Shown one piece after another: positions 37,519 through 45,513 of a stretch of DNA of 64,000 nucleotides; position 1 is the first letter of the stretch, and every line of letters starts with the position of its first letter. Where the stretch lies: NCBI RefSeq assembly GCF_003337715.1, contig NZ_QPIX01000001.1, positions 1 to 64,000 of the forward strand, read 5' to 3'. The position numbers and the translations under genes were made by a program. The notes beneath the pieces were generated by a model. It did not search any database, had not been told where the DNA came from, and saw only the letters and a list, made by a program, of their open reading frames with translations. The DNA comes from Ciceribacter lividus. GTDB taxonomy: Bacteria; Pseudomonadota; Alphaproteobacteria; Rhizobiales; Rhizobiaceae.

Positions 37519-38058
37519 CTAACGCTCCTGCAGTCGCTGCAGGAGGAAGTCGGCACGGGCTTGGGGCGAGACCTTGGGCAAGACGACCGTGCGGTAGCCC
37601 AACTGCGGATAGAGTGCGAGCAGACGTTCATATTCTTCTTCGGCCGCCGGAAAGAGGTGCTGTCTTTCTGCGTCCGGGTGATAGATCTCACGCTAGGGAG
37701 GCGTCATGAAAACGGTGGAGTGGTATCGGTGCTGCCACGCGAGGTGACGCGTTGCCGCCGCATCGCCCGTCGCATGGGCGAGAGCGGCGTAGGCGTCGAC
37801 CAGCCCCCTGTCGAAGAATATCCAGGGGCTGTTGCTGCTTTTGGCCAGCGCGCGATCCCGCTCGGCCAAAGAGATCGCTTCTCGTGCAAAGGCTTCGAGA
37901 TCGACCCATGGCAAGGCGGAGCCGCCGCTCCTCAGCTGATCGGCGACGATCCTGCGACCCGGCTCATCCACCACAGCATGACCGCGTTCGGCGAACACTT
38001 CTAGAAGCGTCGACTTGCCGCCGCCCGAGCAACCGGAGATGACGACGAAGTTGTCCAT
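37519..38058 (-). pseudogene. AAA-type ATPase gene interrupted by an amber codon
   Basis: Reading the minus strand from ATG 38058 (strong AGGAGG upstream), an ATPase starts with the P-loop GCSGGGKST (9-17), matching a family of small 180-residue AAA ATPases. The frame runs to codon 122, where TAG (37695-37693) stands at a position where the family has Trp (PPW); the same frame then continues with 57 family-like codons (REIYHPDAERQHLFPAAEEEYER...) to a normal stop at 37521-37519. One G-to-A change in a TGG codon would explain it. Truncated at 121 residues, the protein would keep the P-loop but lose the C-terminal third. Sequencing error or amber readthrough are other explanations. Confidence 0.85.
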
Positions 38059-38165
38059 GTTTCCTCCTGTTTCAATTGGGCATGTATCCGCTGCGACGAT
38101 ACCGAGCGGGAGCTCCTGCTCGGTCGCTTCCGAGACTGAAGATGTCTGCGGAGCTGGACGTTCCC

Positions 38166-39086
38166 TCACGCCTCATGCAGCACGTTCGCTGCCTTGACGG
38201 CGGCGGAGGCGCGGTTTTCGACGCCGAGCTTCACGTAGATTTGCTCCAGGTGCTTGTTGACGGTGCGGGCGGACAGGCCGAGGATTTCGCCGATGTCGCG
38301 GTTGGACTTGCCCTTGGCGATCCAGGCGAGAACCTCGGATTCGCGTGCGGTCAGGCCGAAGGTGCGGCGCAGGGCCTCGTCGCTGTTCTTCGTGCCGGCC
38401 GTCAGGCGGAAGAGATATTCGTCGGGTCCGATCACGCCGAGAAACGCAAAGTGCAGCAAGGCGTCGCCGGACGGCGGATACGAAAAGGCGGCTTCCCCGC
38501 CGTGACCCTGCTTCCCGCGGACTGTCATCCATGCGGCGACGGCGGGTGCCACGAGATCAGCACCATCGTCGCGGCCGGTCGCCTCGCGGATCAGCCGCGA
38601 GGCTTGTGGTGTCGACCAGCGGATGCCGCCGTCGGCGCGGAAGGCCACGAGATGGCGACCGGTGGCGTCGAGCGCCACGCGGGCGCTGCGGGCCGAGCGG
38701 GCATTGGCGAGATGCACCCGGATGCGGGCGCGCAGCTCGTCGATGTTGATCGGCTTCGTCAGGTAGTCGACGCCGCCCGATTCCAGCGCATGCACGACGT
38801 GCTCGGTTTCGGTGAGGCCCGTCATGAAGATCACCGGCACCTGCGCTACGGCCGGGTCGGCCTTCAGCCGGCGGCAGGTCTCGAAACCGTCCATCGTGGG
38901 CATCACCGCATCGAGAAGGATCAGGTCGGGGCTGATGCGCCCGACGATCGCGAGTGCCGCCTGCCCGGAGGTCGCGATCAGCACGGAGAAACCCGACTGT
39001 TCGAGCGCTTCGGTGAGGAAGCCGAGCGCGTCCGGGCTGTCGTCGACGAGCAGCACGATGTCGCGGGGTTCGAGTGCGTCAGCCAC
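38166..39086 (-). CDS. LuxR-type response regulator
   Basis: A 306-residue regulator: receiver domain (about 8-125; acidic pair in LLVDDSP, phospho-aspartate in LILLDAVMP, lysine in LTKPINID), a middle region (about 135-230) of unknown fold, and a C-terminal LuxR helix-turn-helix (about 240-300; LTARESEVLAWIAKGKSNRDIGEILGLSARTVNKHLE in parts). It overlaps the end of the transporter-kinase gene by 8 bases, so the two are translationally coupled and likely form one signalling pair. Target genes unknown. Confidence 0.93.
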   Translation of the reverse strand: MADALEPRDIVLLVDDSPDALGFLTEALEQSGFSVLIATSGQAALAIVGRISPDLILLDAVMPTMDGFETCRRLKADPAVAQVPVIFMTGLTETEHVVHALESGGVDYLTKPINIDELRARIRVHLANARSARSARVALDATGRHLVAFRADGGIRWSTPQASRLIREATGRDDGADLVAPAVAAWMTVRGKQGHGGEAAFSYPPSGDALLHFAFLGVIGPDEYLFRLTAGTKNSDEALRRTFGLTARESEVLAWIAKGKSNRDIGEILGLSARTVNKHLEQIYVKLGVENRASAAVKAANVLHEA

Positions 39087-42000
39087 GGATTTCGGCCCTT
39101 TCCGTCTCGTAGGTCTTCAGGAGAGCGAGGTAGCCCGGAATGTCGAAGGACTGCACATGAACGCGCAGCGCCTCGGTGAAGGCGAGATGGTCCGGATTGG
39201 CGCCGATCTCGGCGAGCTTGGCCTCTATCCCCCGGATATAGCCGATTTCTCCGAGCCGCACGAGTTCGTCGACGTGTCCGGCCGCGGGCGGCTTCGGTCG
39301 TGCCGGCGCTTCGGCCCTTTTCGTCGCCACCTGCTCGTCGGCGTAGGTCCAGTCGAGGCCGAGATATTTCGCGAGCTTGTCGCGCAGTCGGCGCACGTCG
39401 ACCGGCTTGGCGATGGTGTCGTTGTGGGCGTCGCTGCCGCCGTTCGAGATCGATCCGTCGCCGATATTGGCGGACAGCATCAGGATGGGGGCGGTCTGAC
39501 CGGCCTCGCGTAACCGCTCCACGAGTTGCCAGCCGTTCATGCCGGGCATGGAAATGTCGACGAGGAAGAGGTCGGCCTTCACCCCCTCGGTCAGCGTCAG
39601 GCATTCCGGCCCGCCGGCGGCGGTCAGCACCACGAAGTCGAGCGGGGCCAGCACCTCGCGCATCAGGTCGCGGTGGTCCTCGTTGTCGTCGACGACGACG
39701 ATGGTCCGGCGTGGGCCGGTGTAGGAGACGATCTTTCGCTCGGGCGCCGGCGCGGTGTTCGGCCGGTCGACGGCCGAGAGCATCAGCCGCACGCGGAAGG
39801 TCGATCCCCTGTCGCGCTCGCTCGAGACGCCGATCTCACCGCCGAGCGTATTGGTGAGGAGCTTTGTGATCGTCAGGCCGAGGCCGAGGCCGGGCAGGGG
39901 GCGGACGTTGTCGGCCTCGCCGCGTTGGAAGGGTTCGAAGATCCGCGTGAGCTCCTTTTCGGCGATGCCCCGCCCGGTGTCGGAGACCGTGAAGGTCGCC
40001 ACCTGGCTGCGATAATCGACCTTGAAGGTGACGCTTCCGCGGTCGGTGAACTTGATCGCGTTCGAGAGCAGGTTGACGAGGATCTGGCGCAGCCGTTTCT
40101 CGTCGGTGCGGACATATTGCGGCAGCCCGCGGGCGCGCTCGTGCACGAAGGCGAGCCCCTTGGCCTCCGCCTGCGGGCGGAACATGTCGGTGATCTGGTC
40201 GAGAAAATCCTGGATGTCGAGCTCGTTCGAATAGACCTGCAGGCGACCGGCCTCGATCTTGGAGATGTCGAGGAGACCGTCGATGAGGCCGGAGAGGTGA
40301 TCGGCGGAACGGCGGATGACCTTGATCGCCGACTGCCGCTTCGGCGGGATCGTTTCGTCACGCTCCAGGATTTGTGCGTAGCCGAGCACCGCGTTGAGCG
40401 GCGTGCGCAGCTCGTGGGAGAGGCCGACGACATAGCGGCTCTTGGCGCGGTTGGCGGCCTCCGCCGTCTCCTTGGCCGTCTGCAGGGCGGCGTCGGTCTT
40501 CCGGTGGGCGGCGATTTCCTTCAGGAGCAGCGTGTTCTGGCGGGAGGATTCCTCTTCTGCCACAACCCGGCTGTCATGGGCGAGCACGTAGAACCAGCTT
40601 GCGACGCCGGCAATCACCGAGAAGACGAAGAAGACGATCAGTGCCGTGCGGTCGACCACTGCCGCGGTCTCCGGCGAGGCCGCGCCGACCTGGTGGGCGA
40701 TGAGCGTCAGGATGGCGCCGATGCCGGTGATCGCCACGATGGCCGTGAGGCCGTATCGTCCGAGCCGCGTCGACAACCTGGCGATGACGCTTTCCGGCAG
40801 AAACGAGCGGGCGACGGCCGCGGTCTGCGCGTCGAGCCGTGCATGCGGCTTGCACATGTCGTGGCAACGGCTGTCGAGCGAGCAGCAAAGCGAGCAGATG
40901 GGGGCGGCATAGGCCGGGCACCATGCCATGTCCTCCGGCTCGAAGGGGTGTTCGCAGATCGAGCAGGTGATCGCGGCAAGCTTCTTCCAGCTTTGCCGCG
41001 GCTTGCGGGCGAGATAGTAGCGGCCGCCCGTCGCCCAGGCGATCAGCGGCGCGATCACGAAGGCGACGAGCGTCACGTAGGTGGCGAGCGAGGCCATCAG
41101 TGGACCGAACAGCCCGAAATGCGCCGCAAGAGCCAAACCGCCGGAGGCGACGAGGGTCCCGAGGCCGACCGGGTTGACGTCGTGGAGATGGGCGCGCTTG
41201 AACTCGATGCCGGGCGGCGCGAGACCGAGCGGCTTGTTGACGAAGAGGTCGGCGGAGACGGTGCAGAGCCAGGACATGGCGACGATCGAGAAGATGCCGA
41301 GCGTCTCCTCGAGCAGCCTGTAGATTCCGAGCTCCATCAGCAGCAGCGCGATCGCCACGTTGAACACCAGCCAGACGACGCGGCCGGGATGGCTGTGGGT
41401 GAGCCGCGAGAAGAAATTCGACCAGGCGAGCGACCCGGCATAGGCGTTCATCACGTTGATCTTCAGTTGCGAGATCACCACGAAGCCGGCCATCAGCAGC
41501 AGGGCGGCGGTGTGGTTCGGGATCATGTAGCCGAAGGCCGTCACATACATCCGCGCCGGATCGGCGGCTTCGCCCACGGGCACGCCGGTCGAGAGCGTCA
41601 GCACGGCGAGGAAGGAGCCCGCCAGCAGTTTCGGCACGCCGAGCACGACCCAGCCGGCGCCGGCGAGGAAGACGGCGATGCGGTGATGCCACCGGCGCCC
41701 GCCCTCCGGCGGCAGAAAGCGCAGGAAGTCGACCTGCTCACCGATCTGCGGCATCAGCGCCAGGATGACGGCGGAGGCAGCACCGAAATCGACGAGATCG
41801 AAGGGCGCGCTCTCGCCCATGGCCGCGGCCGGATGACCGATGCCAGCAAAGGCCCGCCAGAGGTCGATCTTCTCCCAGTCCATGACGGCGATGAAGACGA
41901 AGGGCAGGATGTTGAGCACGATCCAGAACGGCTGCGTGACCAGCTGGAATTTGGAGATCAACCGGACGCCATAGGTGACGAGCGGAATGACGACCGCCGC

Positions 42001-42468
42001 GGAGACGATGTAGCCGATCCAGGGCGGCACGCCGAAGGCGAGGTCGAGCGCCCCGGTCATGATCGACGCCTCGATGGCGAAGAGCATGAAGGTGAAGCTC
42101 GCATAGATCAGCGAGGTGATCGTCGAGCCGATGTAGCCGAATCCGGCGCCGCGGGTCAGAAGGTCGATGTCGACGCCGTGGCGGATGGCGTAGCGGGTGA
42201 TCGGCACGCCGACGAGCAGCATGACCAGCGCCGCCGCGAGGATCGCGAGAGAAGCGTTGGTGGTGCCGTAGGAAAGGGTGATCGTGCCGCCGATGGCCTC
42301 GAGCGCCAGGAAGGAGATGGCGCCGATCGCCGTCTGCGATATCCGCGACGACGAAAAGCGCCGGGCACCCTTGGCCGTGAAGCGGAGCGCATAGTCCTCG
42401 AGCGTCTGGTCGGCGACCCAGCGGTTGTATTCGCGGCGGACGGGGATGATGCGTTGGCGTGCGGCCAT
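39079..42468 (-). CDS. NCS1-type transporter fused to a hybrid histidine kinase
   Basis: A 1129-residue protein. Residues about 15-480 form an NCS1 (cytosine/purine/hydantoin) permease-like membrane domain with about 12 segments. A Cys-rich linker follows (about 502-540, CSIC...CPAY...CSLCCSLDSRCHDMC), resembling a zinc-binding module. Two further membrane segments (about 555-625) precede the kinase: H-box LSHELRTPLNAVLGY with H685, N-box VNLLSNAIKF, G-box LGLGLTI. A receiver (about 915-1030, phospho-aspartate D971 in LVDISMPGMNG) and a 110-residue tail, possibly a phosphotransfer domain, end it. The LuxR-type regulator overlaps its stop. Transporter-kinase fusions (like CbrA) sense or transport a ligand; here the ligand is unknown. 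Confidence 0.93.
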   Translation of the reverse strand: MAARQRIIPVRREYNRWVADQTLEDYALRFTAKGARRFSSSRISQTAIGAISFLALEAIGGTITLSYGTTNASLAILAAALVMLLVGVPITRYAIRHGVDIDLLTRGAGFGYIGSTITSLIYASFTFMLFAIEASIMTGALDLAFGVPPWIGYIVSAAVVIPLVTYGVRLISKFQLVTQPFWIVLNILPFVFIAVMDWEKIDLWRAFAGIGHPAAAMGESAPFDLVDFGAASAVILALMPQIGEQVDFLRFLPPEGGRRWHHRIAVFLAGAGWVVLGVPKLLAGSFLAVLTLSTGVPVGEAADPARMYVTAFGYMIPNHTAALLLMAGFVVISQLKINVMNAYAGSLAWSNFFSRLTHSHPGRVVWLVFNVAIALLLMELGIYRLLEETLGIFSIVAMSWLCTVSADLFVNKPLGLAPPGIEFKRAHLHDVNPVGLGTLVASGGLALAAHFGLFGPLMASLATYVTLVAFVIAPLIAWATGGRYYLARKPRQSWKKLAAITCSICEHPFEPEDMAWCPAYAAPICSLCCSLDSRCHDMCKPHARLDAQTAAVARSFLPESVIARLSTRLGRYGLTAIVAITGIGAILTLIAHQVGAASPETAAVVDRTALIVFFVFSVIAGVASWFYVLAHDSRVVAEEESSRQNTLLLKEIAAHRKTDAALQTAKETAEAANRAKSRYVVGLSHELRTPLNAVLGYAQILERDETIPPKRQSAIKVIRRSADHLSGLIDGLLDISKIEAGRLQVYSNELDIQDFLDQITDMFRPQAEAKGLAFVHERARGLPQYVRTDEKRLRQILVNLLSNAIKFTDRGSVTFKVDYRSQVATFTVSDTGRGIAEKELTRIFEPFQRGEADNVRPLPGLGLGLTITKLLTNTLGGEIGVSSERDRGSTFRVRLMLSAVDRPNTAPAPERKIVSYTGPRRTIVVVDDNEDHRDLMREVLAPLDFVVLTAAGGPECLTLTEGVKADLFLVDISMPGMNGWQLVERLREAGQTAPILMLSANIGDGSISNGGSDAHNDTIAKPVDVRRLRDKLAKYLGLDWTYADEQVATKRAEAPARPKPPAAGHVDELVRLGEIGYIRGIEAKLAEIGANPDHLAFTEALRVHVQSFDIPGYLALLKTYETERAEIRG

Positions 42469-42502
42469 GCCTAAAAACTGGCGCCTTCTTTGAAATGACT
42501 AT

Positions 42503-42512
42503 TGCCTAGGCA
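42503..42512. promoter_or_regulatory. Palindrome upstream of the transporter-kinase gene
   Basis: A perfect 10-base palindrome (TGCCTAGGCA) 35 bases upstream of the kinase start, in AT-rich context. Placement suits an operator at a promoter, but nothing else supports it. Confidence 0.3.
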
Positions 42513-42744
42513 TTTTCATGGGAATTGCGCGAATGGCAAGGGCGATTTGAGCGCAAGCGTTTCGCCTTGGATGTCTGTCCCCGGCCAGGATCATCGCCCG
42601 GATGTCTGCGGGCGCGCGGGAATTTCCGCTCGCCTTCCGATTCTTCTGCGCGAAACGGCTCGGCCAGCGAGATTCTCCTTTCGAGTTGTCAGCCCGTCCG
42701 CTAAGCGAGGTGGCAGGGAAACTCAGCGGAATGGGTCGGCCGAG

Positions 42745-43380
42745 ATGATGGAGCTTTTCACCGCAGCCGGATTGGCGGCGTTTTTCGAGGTCGTGGCCAT
42801 CGATCTCGTGCTGGCGGGCGACAATGCGATCGTGATCGGGCTTGCTGCCGCAGGCCTGCCGGCGGCGCAGCGGCGAAACGCAATTCTCGTCGGCATTCTC
42901 GCCGCCACCGTCCTGCGCATCAGTTTCGCGACCGTAACCGCCTTCCTCCTGACGGTCGTCGGTCTGCAGCTTCTCGGCGGGCTGATGCTCGCCTGGGTCT
43001 GCTGGAAGATGTGGTCCGAGCTGCGCAGCGTCGCGCACCAACCGCACAAGCTGGGGGAGACCGACGACACCGAGCTCACCATCAAGGAGAAGACCTTCCT
43101 CGTGGCGGCAGTGGAAATCGTCGTCGCTGATGTCTCGATGTCGCTCGACAACGTGCTCGCGGTCGCCGGTGCGGCCAAGGAGCACATGATCATCCTCGCC
43201 TTCGGGCTCATCCTCTCGATCACGCTGATGGGGCTTGCCGCCAACCTCGTCGCGACCCTGCTGCATCGCCACCGCTGGATCGCCTATGTCGGCCTCGGCG
43301 TCATCAGCTACGTGACGGTCAGCATGATCTATCACGGGTTCCTGGAGGTCTGGCCGGTCGCTCTCGGCTATCTCGGCTAA
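42745..43380 (+). CDS. TerC/YjbE-family membrane protein
   Basis: A 211-residue integral membrane protein with about six or seven hydrophobic segments. The two acidic motifs typical of TerC (VLAGDNAIVIGL near residue 22 and SMSLDNVLAV near 134) place conserved Asp residues in membrane helices that probably bind a metal ion; relatives export manganese. The ATG 42745 is used; 42748 is a second ATG. The 276-base leader shows no yybP-ykoY manganese riboswitch pattern that I could recognise. It is divergent from the transporter-kinase gene. Confidence 0.88.
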   Translation: MMELFTAAGLAAFFEVVAIDLVLAGDNAIVIGLAAAGLPAAQRRNAILVGILAATVLRISFATVTAFLLTVVGLQLLGGLMLAWVCWKMWSELRSVAHQPHKLGETDDTELTIKEKTFLVAAVEIVVADVSMSLDNVLAVAGAAKEHMIILAFGLILSITLMGLAANLVATLLHRHRWIAYVGLGVISYVTVSMIYHGFLEVWPVALGYLG

Positions 43381-43766
43381 TCGCCCGCTTGCGCATTCTT
43401 GGCGTCAGTACGCGCCGGTCGCCGAAAGGTGGCCGGCGTTTTCCGTTTCCCGGTCCCCGGCTCCGGATGGTGATCGCGCCGTTTCCGGTCAGCTTTCTGT
43501 CAGTGTCGTCCTGCTAGAACTCTTTCCATCGAAACGAAGCGACCACGCTTCACGAGAGCCGGGAGGAGAGAGCGATGAAAGGGATCGGGGTCGAAAGCCG
43601 GAGGAGGTACCCCGTCCTGCGCGCCGGAAACGAGGGTCATCCTTTCCGCTGAAGTTGCCGCCCGCCGTCCGATCGCCGCGCCATCGCCAAGGGAATGTCT
43701 CGCTCAGTCTGCCGCCAGGAGCGACACCCCCATTGCGCTCCGTCGATGCAGGATTCGGGCGAGCAA

Positions 43767-43800
43767 GAGGCCGTCACATTCCCTGAAATGTGACGGCCTC
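43767..43800. repeat. 14-bp perfect inverted repeat upstream of urtA
   Basis: Arms 43767-43780 (GAGGCCGTCACATT) and 43787-43800 are perfectly complementary around a six-base loop. No T-run follows on either strand. It is about 165 bases before urtA; it could be an RNA hairpin or a protein-binding palindrome. Confidence 0.7.
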
Positions 43801-43850
43801 ACCTTTGTTGCAGAACACGACCGCGATCATGCGGCGCGCGCTTTCCCCCT

Positions 43851-43880
43851 CGGCATACGTCAAACGACGTATGCCGTTTT
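43851..43880 (+). terminator. Terminator-like hairpin in the urtA leader
   Basis: A perfect 11-bp stem (43851-43861 with 43866-43876, arm CGGCATACGTC), AAAC loop, followed by TTTTGC. On the plus strand this has the form of an intrinsic terminator 84 bases before urtA, so it could act as an attenuator or end a short leader RNA. Confidence 0.6.
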
Positions 43881-43908
43881 GCATTGCAGCAGCCGATAGT
43901 TCCCCAAG

Positions 43909-43938
43909 CAACAGCGAGCGCCGGAAGGCGCGGTTGCT
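43909..43938 (+). repeat. Third hairpin in the urtA leader
   Basis: Inner stem GCGCC (43919-43923) with GGCGC (43928-43932) closes a GGAA (GNRA) loop; an outer GCAAC (43909-43913) can pair with GTTGC (43934-43938). It ends 26 bases before the urtA start codon. Confidence 0.5.
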
Positions 43939-43964
43939 GAACTCACGAAGAGGGGAAAAATCAG

Positions 43965-45254
43965 ATGAGACTGAAGGCACATCTTTCAGGCGCCCTGCTC
44001 GGCGCCATGCTGTCGACGACGGCGTTCACCGGCGCCTTTGCGGCCGACGATACAATCAAGGTCGGCGTCTTGCACTCGCTGTCCGGCACGATGGCGATCT
44101 CGGAAACGACGCTCAAGGACGCCATGCTGATGCTCGTCGAAGAGCAGAACAAGAAGGGCGGCGTTCTCGGCAAGAAGCTCGAAGCCGTGGTCGTCGACCC
44201 GGCCTCCGACTGGCCACTGTTTGCCGAAAAGGCCCGCGAGCTGATCGAGAAGGACAAAGTCGCCGCCGTCTTCGGTTGCTGGACCTCGTCGTCGCGCAAG
44301 TCGGTCCTGCCGGTCTTCGAAGAGCTGAACTCGATCCTCTTCTACCCCGTTCAGTACGAGGGTGAGGAATCCTCGCGCAACATCTTCTACACCGGTGCCG
44401 CCCCGAACCAGCAGGCGATCCCGGCCGTCGACTACCTCGCCAACGAGGAAGGCGTCGAGCGCTGGGTGCTCGCCGGCACCGACTACGTCTATCCGCAGAC
44501 GACCAACAAGATCCTGAAGGCCTACCTGATGTCGAAGGGCGTCAAGGAAGAGGACATCATGATCAACTACACGCCGTTCGCTCATTCCGACTGGCAGACG
44601 ATCGTCTCGGACATCAAGAAGTTCGGTTCGGCCGGCAAGAAGACCGCCGTCGTCTCGACCATCAACGGTGACGCCAACGTTCCCTTCTACAAGGAACTCG
44701 CCAACCAGGGCATCAAGGCCGAAGACATCCCGGTCGTCGCCTTCTCGGTCGGTGAAGAAGAACTCGCCGGTCTCGACACCGCGCCGCTCGTCGGTCATCT
44801 CGCCGCCTGGAACTACTTCCAGTCCGTCGACGCCGACGTCAATGCCGAGTTCATCAAGACCTGGCATGCCTTCACCAAGAACGACAAGCGCGTGACCAAC
44901 GACCCGATGGAAGCCGCCTATATCGGCTTCAACGCCTGGGTGAAGGCCGTCGAAGCCGCCGGCACCACCGACACCGATGCGGTTCTCGACTCGATCATCG
45001 GCGTCTCCGTTCCGAACCTCTCGGGCGGCACCTCGACCGTCATGCCGAACCACCACATCACCAAGCCGGTGCTGATCGGTGAAATCCAGGCCGACGGCCA
45101 GTTCGAAGTCGTGCAGGAAACTCCGGCCGTCGTCGGCGACGAATGGTCCGACTACCTGCCGGACTCCAAGGACCTGATCTCCGACTGGCGCAAGCCGATG
45201 TCCTGCGGCAACTTCAACGTTGCTTCCGGCAAGTGCGGCGGCAAGGGCAGCTGA
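43965..45254 (+). CDS. urtA: Urea ABC transporter substrate-binding protein UrtA
   Basis: A 429-residue periplasmic protein with a signal peptide (1-27, ending AFA-AD) and a type-I binding fold. The start of the mature domain (TIKVGVLHSLSGTMAISE), VVDPASDWPLFAEKA, FGCWTSSSRKSVLPVFE and the DPMEAAYIGF segment are strongly UrtA-like, and the C-terminal CGNFNVASGKCGGKGS end is usual. It binds urea for UrtBCDE. The start ATG 43965 is preceded by GAGGGG. A repeat at 45276-45420 separates it from urtB, so it may be transcribed at a higher level than the rest. Confidence 0.96.
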   Translation: MRLKAHLSGALLGAMLSTTAFTGAFAADDTIKVGVLHSLSGTMAISETTLKDAMLMLVEEQNKKGGVLGKKLEAVVVDPASDWPLFAEKARELIEKDKVAAVFGCWTSSSRKSVLPVFEELNSILFYPVQYEGEESSRNIFYTGAAPNQQAIPAVDYLANEEGVERWVLAGTDYVYPQTTNKILKAYLMSKGVKEEDIMINYTPFAHSDWQTIVSDIKKFGSAGKKTAVVSTINGDANVPFYKELANQGIKAEDIPVVAFSVGEEELAGLDTAPLVGHLAAWNYFQSVDADVNAEFIKTWHAFTKNDKRVTNDPMEAAYIGFNAWVKAVEAAGTTDTDAVLDSIIGVSVPNLSGGTSTVMPNHHITKPVLIGEIQADGQFEVVQETPAVVGDEWSDYLPDSKDLISDWRKPMSCGNFNVASGKCGGKGS

Positions 45255-45275
45255 TCGCTCATTCGGGTCCAAGAA

Positions 45276-45420
45276 CCCCTCCCAACCCTCCCCACAAGGG
45301 GGAGGGCTTTAACCCAGCCGACCCGCCGAAGCCGATTGAAGCCCAGGTGGGTGCCGCAAAGTGTCTCCCCCCTTGTGGGGGAGATGGCCGGCAGGCCAGA
45401 GGGGGTAGTGCTTTTCCTGC
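45276..45420. repeat. Rhizobial intergenic mosaic-type repeat with two opposed palindromes
   Basis: Two GC-rich hairpins, 45286-45306 (CCCTCCCC...GGGGAGGG with ACAA loop) and 45364-45384 (TCTCCCCC...GGGGGAGA with TTGT loop), flank about 60 bases; the second resembles the reverse complement of the first. This matches the palindromic intergenic repeats common in rhizobia (RIME-type), which I recognise from memory. It lies between urtA and urtB and may set differential expression. Confidence 0.6.
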
Positions 45421-45513
45421 CTCGTCGCAACGCCGGTTCCGTCAGGAAAAGGTGCTGGCAGGCGGCTGAGGGGGGCCTCAGGCACGGCCGCCCGCCAACC
45501 GGGGGACAAGAGA

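Larger units (their letters stand above)
43381..43964. other. Long intergenic region before urtA, with structured leader
   Basis: 584 bases without a convincing gene (a 25-codon frame at 43575 with a purine-rich upstream sequence is noted but not called). The last 200 bases contain three inverted repeats, listed separately, and must include the urtA promoter and leader. Confidence 0.6.

Noticed and set aside
37519..38058. Frameshift in the AAA ATPase gene
   Set aside because: The downstream family-like sequence is in the same frame, so a single stop codon, not a frameshift, is the cause.
39526..42474. 982-codon plus-strand open frame opposite the transporter-kinase gene
   Set aside because: Antisense shadow; the minus strand shows all catalytic motifs.
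42484..42744. Possible yybP-ykoY manganese riboswitch ahead of the TerC-type gene
   Set aside because: The expected conserved core sequences were not found; only weak hairpins are present.
43575..43652. 25-codon frame with a purine-rich upstream sequence before urtA
   Set aside because: Too short to judge without conservation data; not called as a gene.
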